DNA from: Polaribacter sp. KT25b
GTDB lineage: Bacteria > Bacteroidota > Bacteroidia > Flavobacteriales > Flavobacteriaceae
NCBI RefSeq assembly: GCF_900105145.1
Contig: NZ_LT629752.1
Coordinates: 806,001-870,000, forward strand
DNA: 64,000 nucleotides
Reading direction: 5' to 3'
Shown: positions 55,717 to 64,000 of the stretch, piece by piece
Numbering within the stretch: position 1 is the first letter of the stretch
Layout of the letters: every line of letters begins with the position of its first letter
Notes under the pieces: generated by a model
Told to the model about the DNA's origin: nothing
The model's database searches: none
What the model saw: the letters and a program-made list of their open reading frames with translations, nothing else
Made by a program: the position numbers and the translations under genes

Positions 55717-55852
55717 ATCTTGTATTTCGATTATAATGTTGATTATTGACGAAGTTATTTTAAATATTTTGCTTTAATGTTAACAAGGATATATAAAAGG
55801 TGGCTGAGAGTTTATTTTATGCTATGAAACTATAATTGTATAACTAAATTTT

Positions 55853-55912
55853 TACAAAAAAGAATCACTTTCTTTTAAGTTAAACTTTTGTTTATTCTTA
55901 AAAGAAAGTGAT
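55853..55912 (-). terminator. Terminator hairpin after the acetate transporter gene
   Basis: ATCACTTTCTTTTAAG (55864-55879) pairs perfectly with CTTAAAAGAAAGTGAT (55897-55912), 16 bp with a 17-base loop. On the minus strand the hairpin is followed by TTCTTTTTTGT. It lies 23 bases after the stop of the transporter. Confidence 0.8.
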
Positions 55913-55934
55913 ACAAATATTGTTTAAATAAAAC

Positions 55935-56516
55935 TTAAAGAAGTTTACTAGTTTTTTTTATCCAAGGTTTTCCTGTTTTTAGTATTTCTCGTCCGGCAAC
56001 GTCATTTATTACAATTGATGCCATCATATACCAAGCACTAAAAGCACAAATAATTAATACGATTGCTGCCAAAGTTGTTACCTCTGGAAAACCGAAATGT
56101 GCTAAATCCAATAAGATAAAACCTAATGCTAATGTGGTAAAAGTTATTGACATAGCAGCGTGTATAAAAAGTGAACCTATCCAAAAAATAAGCGTTAAAA
56201 GGGTAAAACCTACTAAGTAAAAACCGACGTCTGTTGTGCTTGATGTATAAACTTTAAAATAATTTAAGAGCCAAATAATGCCTAAACCAATCCAAAAAGC
56301 ACCGTAAGTAGAAAAGGCAGCAAAACCAAAATTGTTTCCTGTTTTTTGTTCCATAAAACCAGCAATTAATTGTGCTAAACCGCCAAATATAAACGCCATT
56401 GCCACAATTGGTCCTAAGCCACACCAGCCTAAATTATGAAATTGTAAAAGTAAAGTTGTTAGTCCAAAGCCCGATAAACCTACTACTGCAGGATTACCTA
56501 ATTTAATAGTACTCAT
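55935..56516 (-). CDS. satP: Acetate uptake transporter (SatP/GPR1/FUN34/YaaH family)
   Basis: 193 residues with six membrane helices. The family motif NPAVVG begins at Asn8, and FIFGGLAQLIAGFMEQKTGNNFG and the AFSTYGAFWIGLG segment are diagnostic. These proteins carry acetate or succinate, often with protons. It is monocistronic with a long terminator hairpin. The C-terminal TGKPWIKKTSKLL is an ordinary tail. Confidence 0.93.
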   Translation of the reverse strand: MSTIKLGNPAVVGLSGFGLTTLLLQFHNLGWCGLGPIVAMAFIFGGLAQLIAGFMEQKTGNNFGFAAFSTYGAFWIGLGIIWLLNYFKVYTSSTTDVGFYLVGFTLLTLIFWIGSLFIHAAMSITFTTLALGFILLDLAHFGFPEVTTLAAIVLIICAFSAWYMMASIVINDVAGREILKTGKPWIKKTSKLL

Positions 56517-56645
56517 AGTTTTATATTTAGTTGGTTAGTTATTATTGCTGTCTAATATAAGATTTTTATTAGTTTCTAAGTGCTTCTTTTTTAAAAGAAT
56601 AGCGTATATTTATTTTAGAGAGTTCTCATATAAAAAAGATGGTTT

Positions 56646-57080
56646 TTAAAGCTTTTTTAATCGAATTGCATTTTCTAATTCTTTTGCTACTATTTTTTCG
56701 AGTTCATTTTGTTGAAATTCAAACCATGATTCTCTAAAAGTTGAAGCATCAATATGATGTTTAAATCGTTGAAATGATTTTTTCTTTTGGATGACATTTT
56801 TTAGAATTTGTTTCAATTCGATTTCTGGTAATTGATCTATAAAAAGTTCCATGAGTTTATAGGATTGAAAGCTTTCTAAAACTTCTATTTTTATGAAATC
56901 GGCTTTATGTTTCGCTATCTTTTCTAAATCGTCTTTAAAAATTTCTTGAAATTCTTCTTCATCAAATCCGATAGATGCGTTCGGGATTGTTACCAATTCT
57001 TCTGTTTTATAATTGTAATAAGAATCTTCTCCACAAGTAAGGTTTTGAGCAATCTCTTTTATGATTTTTGAGTTATGCAT
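56646..57080 (-). CDS. UPF0158-family protein
   Basis: 144 residues, soluble. The UPF0158 pattern is visible: SYKLMELFIDQLPEIELKQIL, then KKKSFQRFKHHID and FRESWFEFQQNELEKI. The biochemical function is not established; structures of the family are small alpha/beta domains. It lies directly downstream (93 bases) of gajB on the same strand but looks like an ordinary chromosomal gene rather than part of the defence system. Confidence 0.82.
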   Translation of the reverse strand: MHNSKIIKEIAQNLTCGEDSYYNYKTEELVTIPNASIGFDEEEFQEIFKDDLEKIAKHKADFIKIEVLESFQSYKLMELFIDQLPEIELKQILKNVIQKKKSFQRFKHHIDASTFRESWFEFQQNELEKIVAKELENAIRLKKL

Positions 57081-57173
57081 TTTGGAGTTTTGTTTTAGAT
57101 TTAAGGTATTGGTGTTTAGGTTTTATTTAGAATAGTAGTATTTATTACTTTTTTATCAATGATTTGAATAATT

Positions 57174-58976
57174 TTACTCTGTTTGTATGTTTTCAACACC
57201 AAACCATTCAGTTATTTTATTCATTGCTGAATCTCCCATTTGAGAAAGAGCTAAAACGACTAAATTCTCTTTAGCTCTTGAACAAGAAACATAAAAAAGA
57301 TTTTTAGTTCTTAATTTTCTGTCTTCTTTATCATCAGTGTCATTAAAGAATTTTTCAAAATTATATTTAGCAATCCAACTGGTATCATCAATTACAACTA
57401 AAACATTTCTATATTCTTCTCCTTTTGTTCCGTGTTTAGTTGAATACGAAGTTTGTTCTTGAATATGCTTAAAAGCACAAATTATCTCATTATAATTTAT
57501 AAGCATAAATGAATCATAAAATACTTTATTTTTAGTTGCTCTCTTCTTTTCATCTTCATCAGTAATAGTAGTAATGTCGATATTTAGCTTTTCTATGAAT
57601 TTTTGTAATTTTCTAGAAGGAAGCGACAATTTGTTTTCTTGGCAAAAATCAAAAACATCTTGAACTGTTCCAGTCTTTCTTAAAGTAATTAATTCTTTTA
57701 ATTTACTTTCTATTTCTTTTTTATCAGAATGATTAGTCAGAGAACTAAAACTTCCTTGTTGTTTTAAATATTTTATAACTCTATTGTAATTTTTGTCTTC
57801 CCAAAAAGAAACTAAATGTTCAATTCCTGTTTCACGTTCTTTAGAAGTTTTTTTATCAATAGAACCCATAAAGTATGATGAAAATATATTTTCTCTTTTT
57901 AATAAAGCTTCTTTAGCACCTAAGGTGTATCTTTTAGTATAAATCTTATAAAGATTTAAGAAACCTGCTCTTTCTGCAACTTTGCTATTTGCAATTATTA
58001 AAATTTTGTCGTCTCCTAATTCTGAGAAATCCCAACCATTTTTTTCTAAACTTGACACCACACTATTGTAGTCTGAATCTTTTTTAGGTGCAATTCTTTC
58101 TTTATAATCTGCTACTTTTTCTTTTAGTTGCTTAGGAGCGTTTATACAATTAATAAATTGTACACTTCCTTTAAGACTCTCTTTACTTTCCGGTATTTTT
58201 TGTATTATGTTATCTCGTATGTTATTTAAAAGATTGACCACATTTTCAGAAGAACGATAATTATCATCTTTTGTTACGAGTTCAAGTTTGTTTGAATCAA
58301 TATAAGTTTGCAATGAGCCAACACCTTCATCATAGATTTTTTGATAAGAATCTCCGTAGAAACCTATTAATAGTTTTGTTTTATTTCTTTCTAGTAGATA
58401 ATTTACAATAGCATCAACTGTTTCACTTGCTGTGTCTTGATATTCGTCTATAAAAATATAAGGATACTTCTGACCTAGGATTTGAGTTAGAGTAGAATAA
58501 TTTTTAAACATTTGTAACGACAAAGTTATTACATCATCGTGATGGATACTTCCTTGTTCAAAATCTCTATAACCACTGTCATCATATTTCACATCTGTTT
58601 TAATCCTGTCTTTTAATCCAGTTTTATATTTTTCAGGTTTTTTACTATTAGCAATCATAAACTCGTTTAAAACATCTAATTCAGTAATTAGTTGTTTGTT
58701 GAATCTTTTAATGCAATCCCATAAAAATTCGTGAATGGTAGAAACAATGACTAAAGGATTATTTTCAAGCCTTTCAATAATTTCATTTTTTGCAACATTA
58801 GTATAAGTAATACAAACAATTTTTTGATTGTTTAATTTGATGCTTTCTCCCTTAGTTGCTAAAACGTGATTTATGGTTTGAATTAATGTATATGTTTTTC
58901 CTGAACCTGCACCAGCTTCAAGTACATAGCTTTTATTTTCTATTATATGTTTTTTTATTTGTTCAATAGCTACCAT
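57174..58976 (-). CDS. gajB: Gabija anti-phage system helicase GajB (UvrD/PcrA-like)
   Basis: 600 residues of a superfamily 1 helicase. Walker A AGAGSGKT is at about 21-28, motif Ia KIVCITYTNVAKNEI follows, and Walker B YIFIDEYQDTA lies near residue 178. Motif III is GDSYQKIY, motif IV DNYRSSENVV, motif V HGTKGEEYRNVLVV and motif VI YVSCSRAKENLVV. Its start is one base after the gajA stop, so the pair is translationally coupled. In Gabija GajB acts with the GajA nuclease to stop phage. It is about 100 residues longer than the best-known GajB, and 2B-type insertions (about 330-470) account for this. Confidence 0.9.
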   Translation of the reverse strand: MVAIEQIKKHIIENKSYVLEAGAGSGKTYTLIQTINHVLATKGESIKLNNQKIVCITYTNVAKNEIIERLENNPLVIVSTIHEFLWDCIKRFNKQLITELDVLNEFMIANSKKPEKYKTGLKDRIKTDVKYDDSGYRDFEQGSIHHDDVITLSLQMFKNYSTLTQILGQKYPYIFIDEYQDTASETVDAIVNYLLERNKTKLLIGFYGDSYQKIYDEGVGSLQTYIDSNKLELVTKDDNYRSSENVVNLLNNIRDNIIQKIPESKESLKGSVQFINCINAPKQLKEKVADYKERIAPKKDSDYNSVVSSLEKNGWDFSELGDDKILIIANSKVAERAGFLNLYKIYTKRYTLGAKEALLKRENIFSSYFMGSIDKKTSKERETGIEHLVSFWEDKNYNRVIKYLKQQGSFSSLTNHSDKKEIESKLKELITLRKTGTVQDVFDFCQENKLSLPSRKLQKFIEKLNIDITTITDEDEKKRATKNKVFYDSFMLINYNEIICAFKHIQEQTSYSTKHGTKGEEYRNVLVVIDDTSWIAKYNFEKFFNDTDDKEDRKLRTKNLFYVSCSRAKENLVVLALSQMGDSAMNKITEWFGVENIQTE

Positions 58977-58977
58977 C

Positions 58978-61008
58978 CTAATCTTTTTTAGCTAACCAAA
59001 TCAAACCTTCATTTATATATTCTGGAACTTTCCATTCTCCATATTCCTTTTCGTTAAAAGACATAATATCGAATGTAAACTCTGTTTTTTGCTTAGAACT
59101 AAATTTATCTGGTATTTTTTTAGATAAATCAATGTTTTTATTTCTTAGATAAGCAAACTCATCCTTTATGTTTTTTTCTTTTTCAATTGGGTGTCCAGTT
59201 AAAAAAAACTCTTTATTAGTGTTTATAAAAGCATCTTCAAAACTCCTTGCGTTAAAGCCATTTTCCTTTGTTTGATATGCCACACGAATGTTTTCTTGTA
59301 TTTTGTATTCAGTTTTGCAACTAGTTAACTCTGATATTAATTCTTTTTGTGGTAGCCACCTTATCAAAGTATAATTTTTTGTGTATTCGCCTTGTTCAAC
59401 TGGACATTTGCCATCCTTTTTATTACTTGAATCAATATCTGTAATGATTAAAGTTCGAACATTTATAAACTCTAACATTTCACGGAAAGAATGTGCGTAA
59501 GCTCCACCAACTTCAAGTATAGAGACGTATTCGTTACACAATGATTCTGCAGATTTTTTAATCATCTGAGGTAAAAGCATACGTTCAGTTGTACCTTCAA
59601 CTAATATAACTTTATCAGCAAAAAATAAATCCGATTTATGAAGTGTTAAATACTGCCTTAAGAATCTAAAAGTTCGTTTATCATCTTTAATTTTTAAATT
59701 ATTAAAATCTTGATTTGTTATTTTATATCCTCCAGATTCAGTTTCTAATCTATTAAAATATCTAATTCTATTGAATCCTAATTCTGTTTCAATCCCTGAT
59801 TCTGAAAGTATATGCGAAGAATGTGTTGTGATAATTACCTGTATTTGTATTCCAGTATCATTCTTAGCATCTTTTAAAACTTCTGAAACTTGACTGATAA
59901 ATACTTGTTGCATTTGCGGATGCATATGGGCTTCAGGCTCTTCAATAAGTATAACAAGGAAATTTGAGAATTTCTCTTCTTTGGAGTTTTTAAACTTCTC
60001 AATAAAACTTTCTAACTCTAATATCATATATATTAGATTACTATAACCAAGTCCATTATAACTTTCTGGTAAGTTAACTTCATTTTGTAAATAAAGATAT
60101 TGTATATTATTTTTAATGACTTTTTCAGAATCAAATTTTGAATCGATTGTTATAGTAGGAATTGAAATTCGAGTTTTAGCTCCAAATCTGCCTAATTTCG
60201 ACATTATACTTTCTAATACCTTTTCATATTTGATTTTTAACTCTCCTGAAACTGTTTTTAATTTATCCTCTAAATCTTTAACATCCTGATTACTGGTTTT
60301 GTCTCTTTGTTTGTAATAATTAGAAAAACCAAGTGATAAAGCATTGTTAGAATCACCATTTATATCATCTAAAATTCGCATTGCTTTTATATTTTCAAAA
60401 AGCATTACTTTCTGAATTTTAGTTTTAAAACTGTCTTCAATTTTTCTTTTATAGTCAGATTCTTTATCAATTGCATAACAAACAGTATCGTATAAAAACT
60501 TGATGTTCTGCTGAAGGTATTTTATTATATCAATGCTTTTATCTTCTCTGTTTTCAAATGAATGAAAGACTTTTAAAGTGTTTTTTGGTTCAAAAGAAAT
60601 ACAAATTGTAGCATCATTTCTCGAATCTTCTAAGTCTGTTATAAATTCACTAAGTTCTACAAGAGATTCATTATTATCTTTATTGTATTCAATTTCAAAA
60701 TTGATTTTGATTTTAGGAATTTCAGCTAATAGTTGTTTTTCAAGTTCTTCTTGGTTTTCTTCTGTGATTCCTTCTTTTTTAGATTCTAAATATTTATTGA
60801 AAGAGGATTTAAACACGGCATAAGTACTCTGAGAAAAGTCCTCAAAAATAAATTTCCCATCTGTAGAAGTAGCTAACTTTATTGCTTCAAAAAAAGAGGT
60901 TTTTCCTGTGTTATTTTTCCCGACTATTAGTGTTATGTCGTCTTCTAAGGTACAAATTATTTTTTCTAATAGGCGGAAATTTGTAACCTCAATTTTTTTA
61001 ATTTTCAT
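58978..61008 (-). CDS. gajA: Gabija anti-phage system nuclease GajA (OLD-like ATPase-TOPRIM)
   Basis: 676 residues. The N-terminal ABC-type ATPase has Walker A GKNNTGKT at 30-37, a long inserted helical region (about 85-310), a signature-like GLGYSNLIYMILELE, Walker B VILIEEPEAHMHP near 350 and an H-loop TTHSSHI. The C-terminal TOPRIM nuclease has the Glu in VILVEGTTERMLLPQ near 467 and the DxD in LIITDIDSS near 522. GajA nicks DNA when nucleotide levels fall during phage infection. The pairing with a UvrD helicase identifies a Gabija, or class 2 OLD, system. Confidence 0.92.
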   Translation of the reverse strand: MKIKKIEVTNFRLLEKIICTLEDDITLIVGKNNTGKTSFFEAIKLATSTDGKFIFEDFSQSTYAVFKSSFNKYLESKKEGITEENQEELEKQLLAEIPKIKINFEIEYNKDNNESLVELSEFITDLEDSRNDATICISFEPKNTLKVFHSFENREDKSIDIIKYLQQNIKFLYDTVCYAIDKESDYKRKIEDSFKTKIQKVMLFENIKAMRILDDINGDSNNALSLGFSNYYKQRDKTSNQDVKDLEDKLKTVSGELKIKYEKVLESIMSKLGRFGAKTRISIPTITIDSKFDSEKVIKNNIQYLYLQNEVNLPESYNGLGYSNLIYMILELESFIEKFKNSKEEKFSNFLVILIEEPEAHMHPQMQQVFISQVSEVLKDAKNDTGIQIQVIITTHSSHILSESGIETELGFNRIRYFNRLETESGGYKITNQDFNNLKIKDDKRTFRFLRQYLTLHKSDLFFADKVILVEGTTERMLLPQMIKKSAESLCNEYVSILEVGGAYAHSFREMLEFINVRTLIITDIDSSNKKDGKCPVEQGEYTKNYTLIRWLPQKELISELTSCKTEYKIQENIRVAYQTKENGFNARSFEDAFINTNKEFFLTGHPIEKEKNIKDEFAYLRNKNIDLSKKIPDKFSSKQKTEFTFDIMSFNEKEYGEWKVPEYINEGLIWLAKKD

Positions 61009-61182
61009 TTTATTATTATTAAGAACTAGGTTGTATAATTTTATATGATTTAAATATATTTACATCGAAAATTTAGTATAGAAGTCATCTGTCAAGTTCA
61101 ATATAAAGAGCAAGTTACCACTTTCCCATCATAAAATCAATAAAGAAAAACCCCTTTATTCAGGTTTTACAAAAAGCTTTCA

Positions 61183-61247
61183 AGCAGTTGCTAAAAACCT
61201 TATAAGCAATCTTGTAAAAGCTTATAAGGTTTTAGTTAAAAGCTGCT
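61183..61247. repeat. Long imperfect inverted repeat upstream of gajA
   Basis: CTAAAAACCTTATAAGC (61191-61207) pairs with GCTTATAAGGTTTTAG (61220-61235) with a single bulged A. Outside it AGCAG (61183-61187) pairs with CTGCT (61243-61247). The loop is 12 bases. There is no T-run, so it is not a terminator. Confidence 0.75.
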
Positions 61248-61302
61248 GAGGTTTTGTTACATTGCTTGTAAGGTATTGTGCAAAAGTTGTAGTATATTTT
61301 AT

Positions 61303-61322
61303 AATTTATTGTACAATAAATT
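61303..61322. repeat. 20-base perfect palindrome
   Basis: AATTTATTGTACAATAAATT reads the same on both strands. It is flanked by three direct copies of an AAAAGTTGTAG-like word, at 61272, 61326 and 61348, a layout seen at protein-binding sites. It lies 295-314 bases upstream of the gajA start. Confidence 0.7.
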
Positions 61323-61528
61323 TTTAAAAATTGTAGATTAAATTATAAAAAGTTGTAGGATTTTTAGTGCTTAACTCAAAAATGCTTTTTTCTTTGGTAG
61401 AAAAGTAGTTTTATAAAGGTACAAAAAAAAGAATAACATACAACGAGAAAATGAAATTAAATAATAAAAAAAATCACTCTTTAAAAGTCCTTAGGTAACT
61501 TAATAGACGTCTTTAATTTTAAAATCAG

Positions 61529-62239
61529 CTATTTAATAATTCCAAGAAAAATAAAAACATAATACAATCCTGTTAGTATAAAAACAACGGCTGCAATGGT
61601 TCGCATTACTTTTTCAATTTTTGTAATGCGGTTATAAAAAACACCAACTTTTCCTGCTGTGAAGGCTAATAAATAGGTGAAAAGTAATACAAGTAAACCT
61701 GTTCCGAAAGCGAAGACGATTGGTAAATACAATCCGTCTGCAGAAGCAATTGTCATCGGAATTAACATGCCAAAAAATAAGGCGCCACTATATGGGCAAA
61801 ACGCGAGCGCAAAAACGATACCGATCAGAAAAGAACCTAAAAGACCTTTGCCTTTAAATTTTTCTGATAATTTTTCTTGAAAATTTAATTTTCCCAAAAA
61901 ATTAAGTTTGATTACGTTTAGCATAATCAAACCAATGATGATTAATAAAGGCCCTAAAAATTTTTCTCCATTCTGATTAAAAAATCTAGCAATATGGAAC
62001 TTACTTGCGCCAAAATATAATATCAGGCCAATTGTTGTATAACTAAATCCTCTTCCTAAAGAGTATAATAATCCGCTTAATAACACTTTTCGTTTGCTCG
62101 AAATATTTTTAGAAATAAACGCAGTTGCGGTAATATTTGTTGCTAAAGGACATGGACTAATGGCAGTCATTAATCCGAGTATAAATGCCGATAAAATAGG
62201 AATGTTATAATTCTCTAAAAGTGATTGTAAAAAATCCAT
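61529..62239 (-). CDS. ArsG-like efflux permease (DsbD/CcdA-type membrane protein)
   Basis: 236 residues with six membrane helices of the CcdA/DsbD type. Two facing Cys sites are present: Cys30 in SPCPLATN and Cys148 in AFCPYSGALFFGM. The text matches the ArsG-type aromatic arsenical efflux permeases, which occur with a thioredoxin-like ArsF. The start is next to the ArsF-like stop with no gap. An alternative reading is a thiol-disulfide electron carrier feeding the ArsF-like periplasmic protein. The cluster context (permease, ArsF-like, OsmC) favours metalloid or thiol stress. Confidence 0.82.
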   Translation of the reverse strand: MDFLQSLLENYNIPILSAFILGLMTAISPCPLATNITATAFISKNISSKRKVLLSGLLYSLGRGFSYTTIGLILYFGASKFHIARFFNQNGEKFLGPLLIIIGLIMLNVIKLNFLGKLNFQEKLSEKFKGKGLLGSFLIGIVFALAFCPYSGALFFGMLIPMTIASADGLYLPIVFAFGTGLLVLLFTYLLAFTAGKVGVFYNRITKIEKVMRTIAAVVFILTGLYYVFIFLGIIK

Positions 62240-62677
62240 TTAGAGAGCTTTTAATTCCATGTCTATTTTAGATTTTAATTCTTTAGAAAAGGCTTCTTGA
62301 TCGTTTCCCTCCATAAAAGCAAACTCAGTTAGATTTATTTGCGTTTCCTTTCCGTTTTTAATCACATTTAAAATTAAAGAAGTACCAGAAGCTTCAAATT
62401 TTTCGGCAATTTTTTCGTTCTTTTTTTCATCAACATTAATCACCTGAAAAGTAATTTTATTGTTTTTTAATTCATCAGCAAAAAAGGTGTTTAACGTATA
62501 TTTTGTATTGGCTTCAATAGCATTACAAGTCATACATCTGTGTGTAGAATGGAAATCGAAAACTTCTATTTTAGAAACTGATTCATCTACAGATGCTGTT
62601 TTATTTTTAGGTTGATTATTACAAGAATTTAGTACTAAACTAATTACTAAAACGGTAAGAAATTTGAATTTTTTCAT
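62240..62677 (-). CDS. ArsF-like thioredoxin-fold lipoprotein
   Basis: 145 residues from the ATG at 62677, chosen because it begins directly with a lipoprotein signal (VISLVLNSC, Cys19); the frame open to 62737 would place 20 residues before it. A CxxC pair (Cys48 and Cys51 in HRCMTCNAIE) starts a thioredoxin-like domain (YTLNTFF, KITFQVINVDEKKN). The family is annotated elsewhere as the ArsF nitroreductase subunit, but the fold suggests a redox partner of the neighbouring CcdA-like permease. It abuts the ArsG-like gene. Confidence 0.8.
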   Translation of the reverse strand: MKKFKFLTVLVISLVLNSCNNQPKNKTASVDESVSKIEVFDFHSTHRCMTCNAIEANTKYTLNTFFADELKNNKITFQVINVDEKKNEKIAEKFEASGTSLILNVIKNGKETQINLTEFAFMEGNDQEAFSKELKSKIDMELKAL

Positions 62678-62694
62678 TTTTATAGATTTAAAAT

Positions 62695-63672
62695 TTATAA
62701 TAGTAAGTTGAATAAATAGCCAGAAATAATAATGCAAAGTGTAACAACACCAAAAAAGATAGCAATTAGTTTTAAAGTCATTACTTTCTTTAATAACATT
62801 GCTTCTGGTAATGACAAACCTACAACGCCCATCATAAAAGCAATTGCGGTTCCTAACGGAATTCCTTTTGCAACTAACACTTGAACAACAGGTAATATTC
62901 CTGATGCATTAGAGTACATTGGCACCGCTAAAATAGTTGCAATTGGCACAGCAAATAGATTGTCTTTGTCCATATATTGTTCAAAAAAACCTTCAGGAAT
63001 ATAGCCATGCATCAATCCGCCAATGGCGATACCAATAAGTACATACGGAATAATTCCTTTTAAAATTTTTAGAACTTCATCCCAAATAATTGGTAAGCGT
63101 TGTTTTAAGGTTTGTTTCTCTGCAATAAAAGTATCTTGATCTTTTTGTGCATTTGCTAAAACTTCTTTTACCCAAGGAGTTAAATAGCGTTCTAGTTTTA
63201 ATTTTTGAAGAATTACACCAGAAATTGTTCCTAGTAAAATACCACTAATTACATAAATAATAGTTGTTTGAAGTCCGAATAAGCCAACAAAAAGTCCGAT
63301 TGCAACTTCATTAACTAACGGAGAAGTAATTAAAAATGCAAACGTAACTCCTAATGGAATTCCACCTCTCACAAAACCAATAAATAGAGGAACAGAAGAA
63401 CAAGAACAAAAAGGTGTAACAACACCAAAAAGACTTGCCATTAAATATTCTAAACCGTATAATTTATTTCTTGATAAATAATTTTTGACTTTATCTATTG
63501 GGAAATAGCTATTGACGATTCCCATAAAAAAGATAATAACAAAAAGTAAAATTAAAATCTTTGTGGTGTCGTAAATAAAGAAGTTGAGCGCTTCTGCCAA
63601 GTGTTGCCCTTTGGTTAAGTTCAAAATATCATAAACAAACCAATCTGCTATATTTTGTATCCAATCAAACAT
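62695..63672 (-). CDS. DUF318/ArsP-type permease
   Basis: 325 residues from the ATG at 63672; the open frame continues upstream to 63705, but MFDWIQNIADW is the usual start. Eight or so membrane helices in two halves. The family Cys motif TPFCSCSSVPLFIGF (Cys89, Cys91) and the second-half VPMYSNASGILPVVQ are present. Relatives export organoarsenicals (ArsP) or Cu/Zn. It overlaps the end of the OsmC gene by eight bases and precedes the ArsF-like gene by 17, so the four genes form one operon. Confidence 0.9.
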   Translation of the reverse strand: MFDWIQNIADWFVYDILNLTKGQHLAEALNFFIYDTTKILILLFVIIFFMGIVNSYFPIDKVKNYLSRNKLYGLEYLMASLFGVVTPFCSCSSVPLFIGFVRGGIPLGVTFAFLITSPLVNEVAIGLFVGLFGLQTTIIYVISGILLGTISGVILQKLKLERYLTPWVKEVLANAQKDQDTFIAEKQTLKQRLPIIWDEVLKILKGIIPYVLIGIAIGGLMHGYIPEGFFEQYMDKDNLFAVPIATILAVPMYSNASGILPVVQVLVAKGIPLGTAIAFMMGVVGLSLPEAMLLKKVMTLKLIAIFFGVVTLCIIISGYLFNLLL

Positions 63673-64000
63673 TTTCAAATTGATTAATTGTGCCCGAAAT
63701 AGCACAAGATAATTTTATGGTATTATAGATTGTTCCAAACTTTTCAATATTCTTTTTTAATAAATCTATATTTAATTTTTTATCGTTGCTGTAGATTTTT
63801 AAATCGTAAAAAATGTTATCCATTCTTGGCGGATTTTCTAATCGCGTAGCATTCACTTCAAGTGTAGTTTTTGAATATGTGAATTTCATCATAATTGAAA
63901 AACGTTCTACATTTTTTAACATACAAGCTGCAAATGAGCCAAGAAATAATTCAGCCGGATTTGGTAAAACCTCGGCAGTTTTTGAAGTTGTGCCAAAATT
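63665..64000 (-). CDS. OsmC-family protein, N-terminus outside the window
   Basis: The frame is open to the window edge, giving 111 visible residues. The second OsmC Cys motif is clear: LPNPAELFLGSFAACMLKN with the peroxidatic-type Cys in FAACM. It continues into EVNATRLENPPRMDNIFYDLKIYS (cut) and ends in a second Cys (KLSCAISGTI). OsmC proteins are thiol-dependent peroxidases or thiol-binding proteins. Position at the head of an arsenic/thiol cluster agrees with a redox role. The first Met in the visible frame (63922) is internal and not the true start. Confidence 0.88.
   Translation of the reverse strand, partial: NFGTTSKTAEVLPNPAELFLGSFAACMLKNVERFSIMMKFTYSKTTLEVNATRLENPPRMDNIFYDLKIYSNDKKLNIDLLKKNIEKFGTIYNTIKLSCAISGTINQFENV

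Larger units (their letters stand above)
61009..61528. other. 520-base intergenic region upstream of gajA with hairpin, palindrome and direct repeats
   Basis: No gene is seen. It holds a large imperfect hairpin (61183-61247), three copies of AAAA(G/A)TTGTAG (61272-61282, 61326-61336, 61348-61358) and a 20-base perfect palindrome (61303-61322). No clear TAnnTTTG promoter for gajA is visible on the minus strand, and no tRNA or integrase lies nearby. Confidence 0.6.

Noticed and set aside
57081..61528. A genomic island with attachment sites around the Gabija genes.
   Set aside because: No integrase, tRNA end duplication or matching direct repeats at the flanks could be seen in the window.

Overview
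The window looks like a chromosomal segment of a marine-type member of the Flavobacteriaceae (Bacteroidota), Polaribacter-like in flavour. The reasons are very AT-rich DNA, promoters of the Bacteroidota form TTG-N18-23-TAnnTTTG, start codons preceded by A-rich DNA rather than Shine-Dalgarno sequences, a SusC/SusD pair, a type IX secretion C-terminal sorting domain, a PafA-type phosphatase, CtlX, and a putative bacillithiol reductase. Species assignment is inference.

Layout. 1-4110: end of an outer-membrane beta-barrel gene, a secreted unknown protein, rarA, a rhomboid protease and an RlmB-type rRNA methyltransferase. 4184-10568: a minus-strand SusC/SusD operon ending in two lipoproteins. 10803-12464: a small BamA/TamA-like barrel divergent from the ribosomal cluster. 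12641-30054: the merged str, S10, spc and alpha ribosomal clusters (rpsL to rplQ, with fusA, secY, infA, rpoA). 30147-34288: carA, eno and citrate synthase, each followed by a clear intrinsic terminator. 34361-41362: two amidinotransferase-fold hydrolases, PrsW, a T9SS cargo protein with a PafA-like phosphatase, and an MlaE/MlaF lipid transporter pair. 41423-41495: tRNA-Lys. 41611-53796: DUF389 protein, SprT-like, SDR, lipoproteins, glutaminyl cyclotransferase, rpmE type B, glutamate synthase-like and YpdA-like enzymes, a barrel protein and an alpha-glucan phosphorylase. 53956-61008: a lipoprotein pair probably for 3-keto-sugar handling, an acetate transporter, a UPF0158 protein and a two-gene Gabija-type defence system (gajB, gajA). 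61529-64000: arsG-like, arsF-like, a DUF318 permease and an OsmC protein cut by the window edge.

How the parts work together. The ribosomal block is one co-oriented string with very short spacers, but it is broken at defined points by promoters and structured RNA. These are a terminator/promoter overlap plus an attenuator-like leader before rplC, a second terminator/promoter overlap plus a GAAA-capped leader before rpsH, and hairpins before rpsD, rpoA and rplQ. All the ribosomal proteins here that often bind zinc (S4, S14, L31, L36) are zinc-ligand-free versions.

The most interesting items are these ribosomal leaders, a candidate small RNA between carA and eno, a phosphorylase lacking the PLP lysine, the Gabija system with an unusual repeat/palindrome region upstream, and an interspersed palindromic element after rpmE. 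All functional statements rest on reading the sequence and on remembered family knowledge; no search was run.
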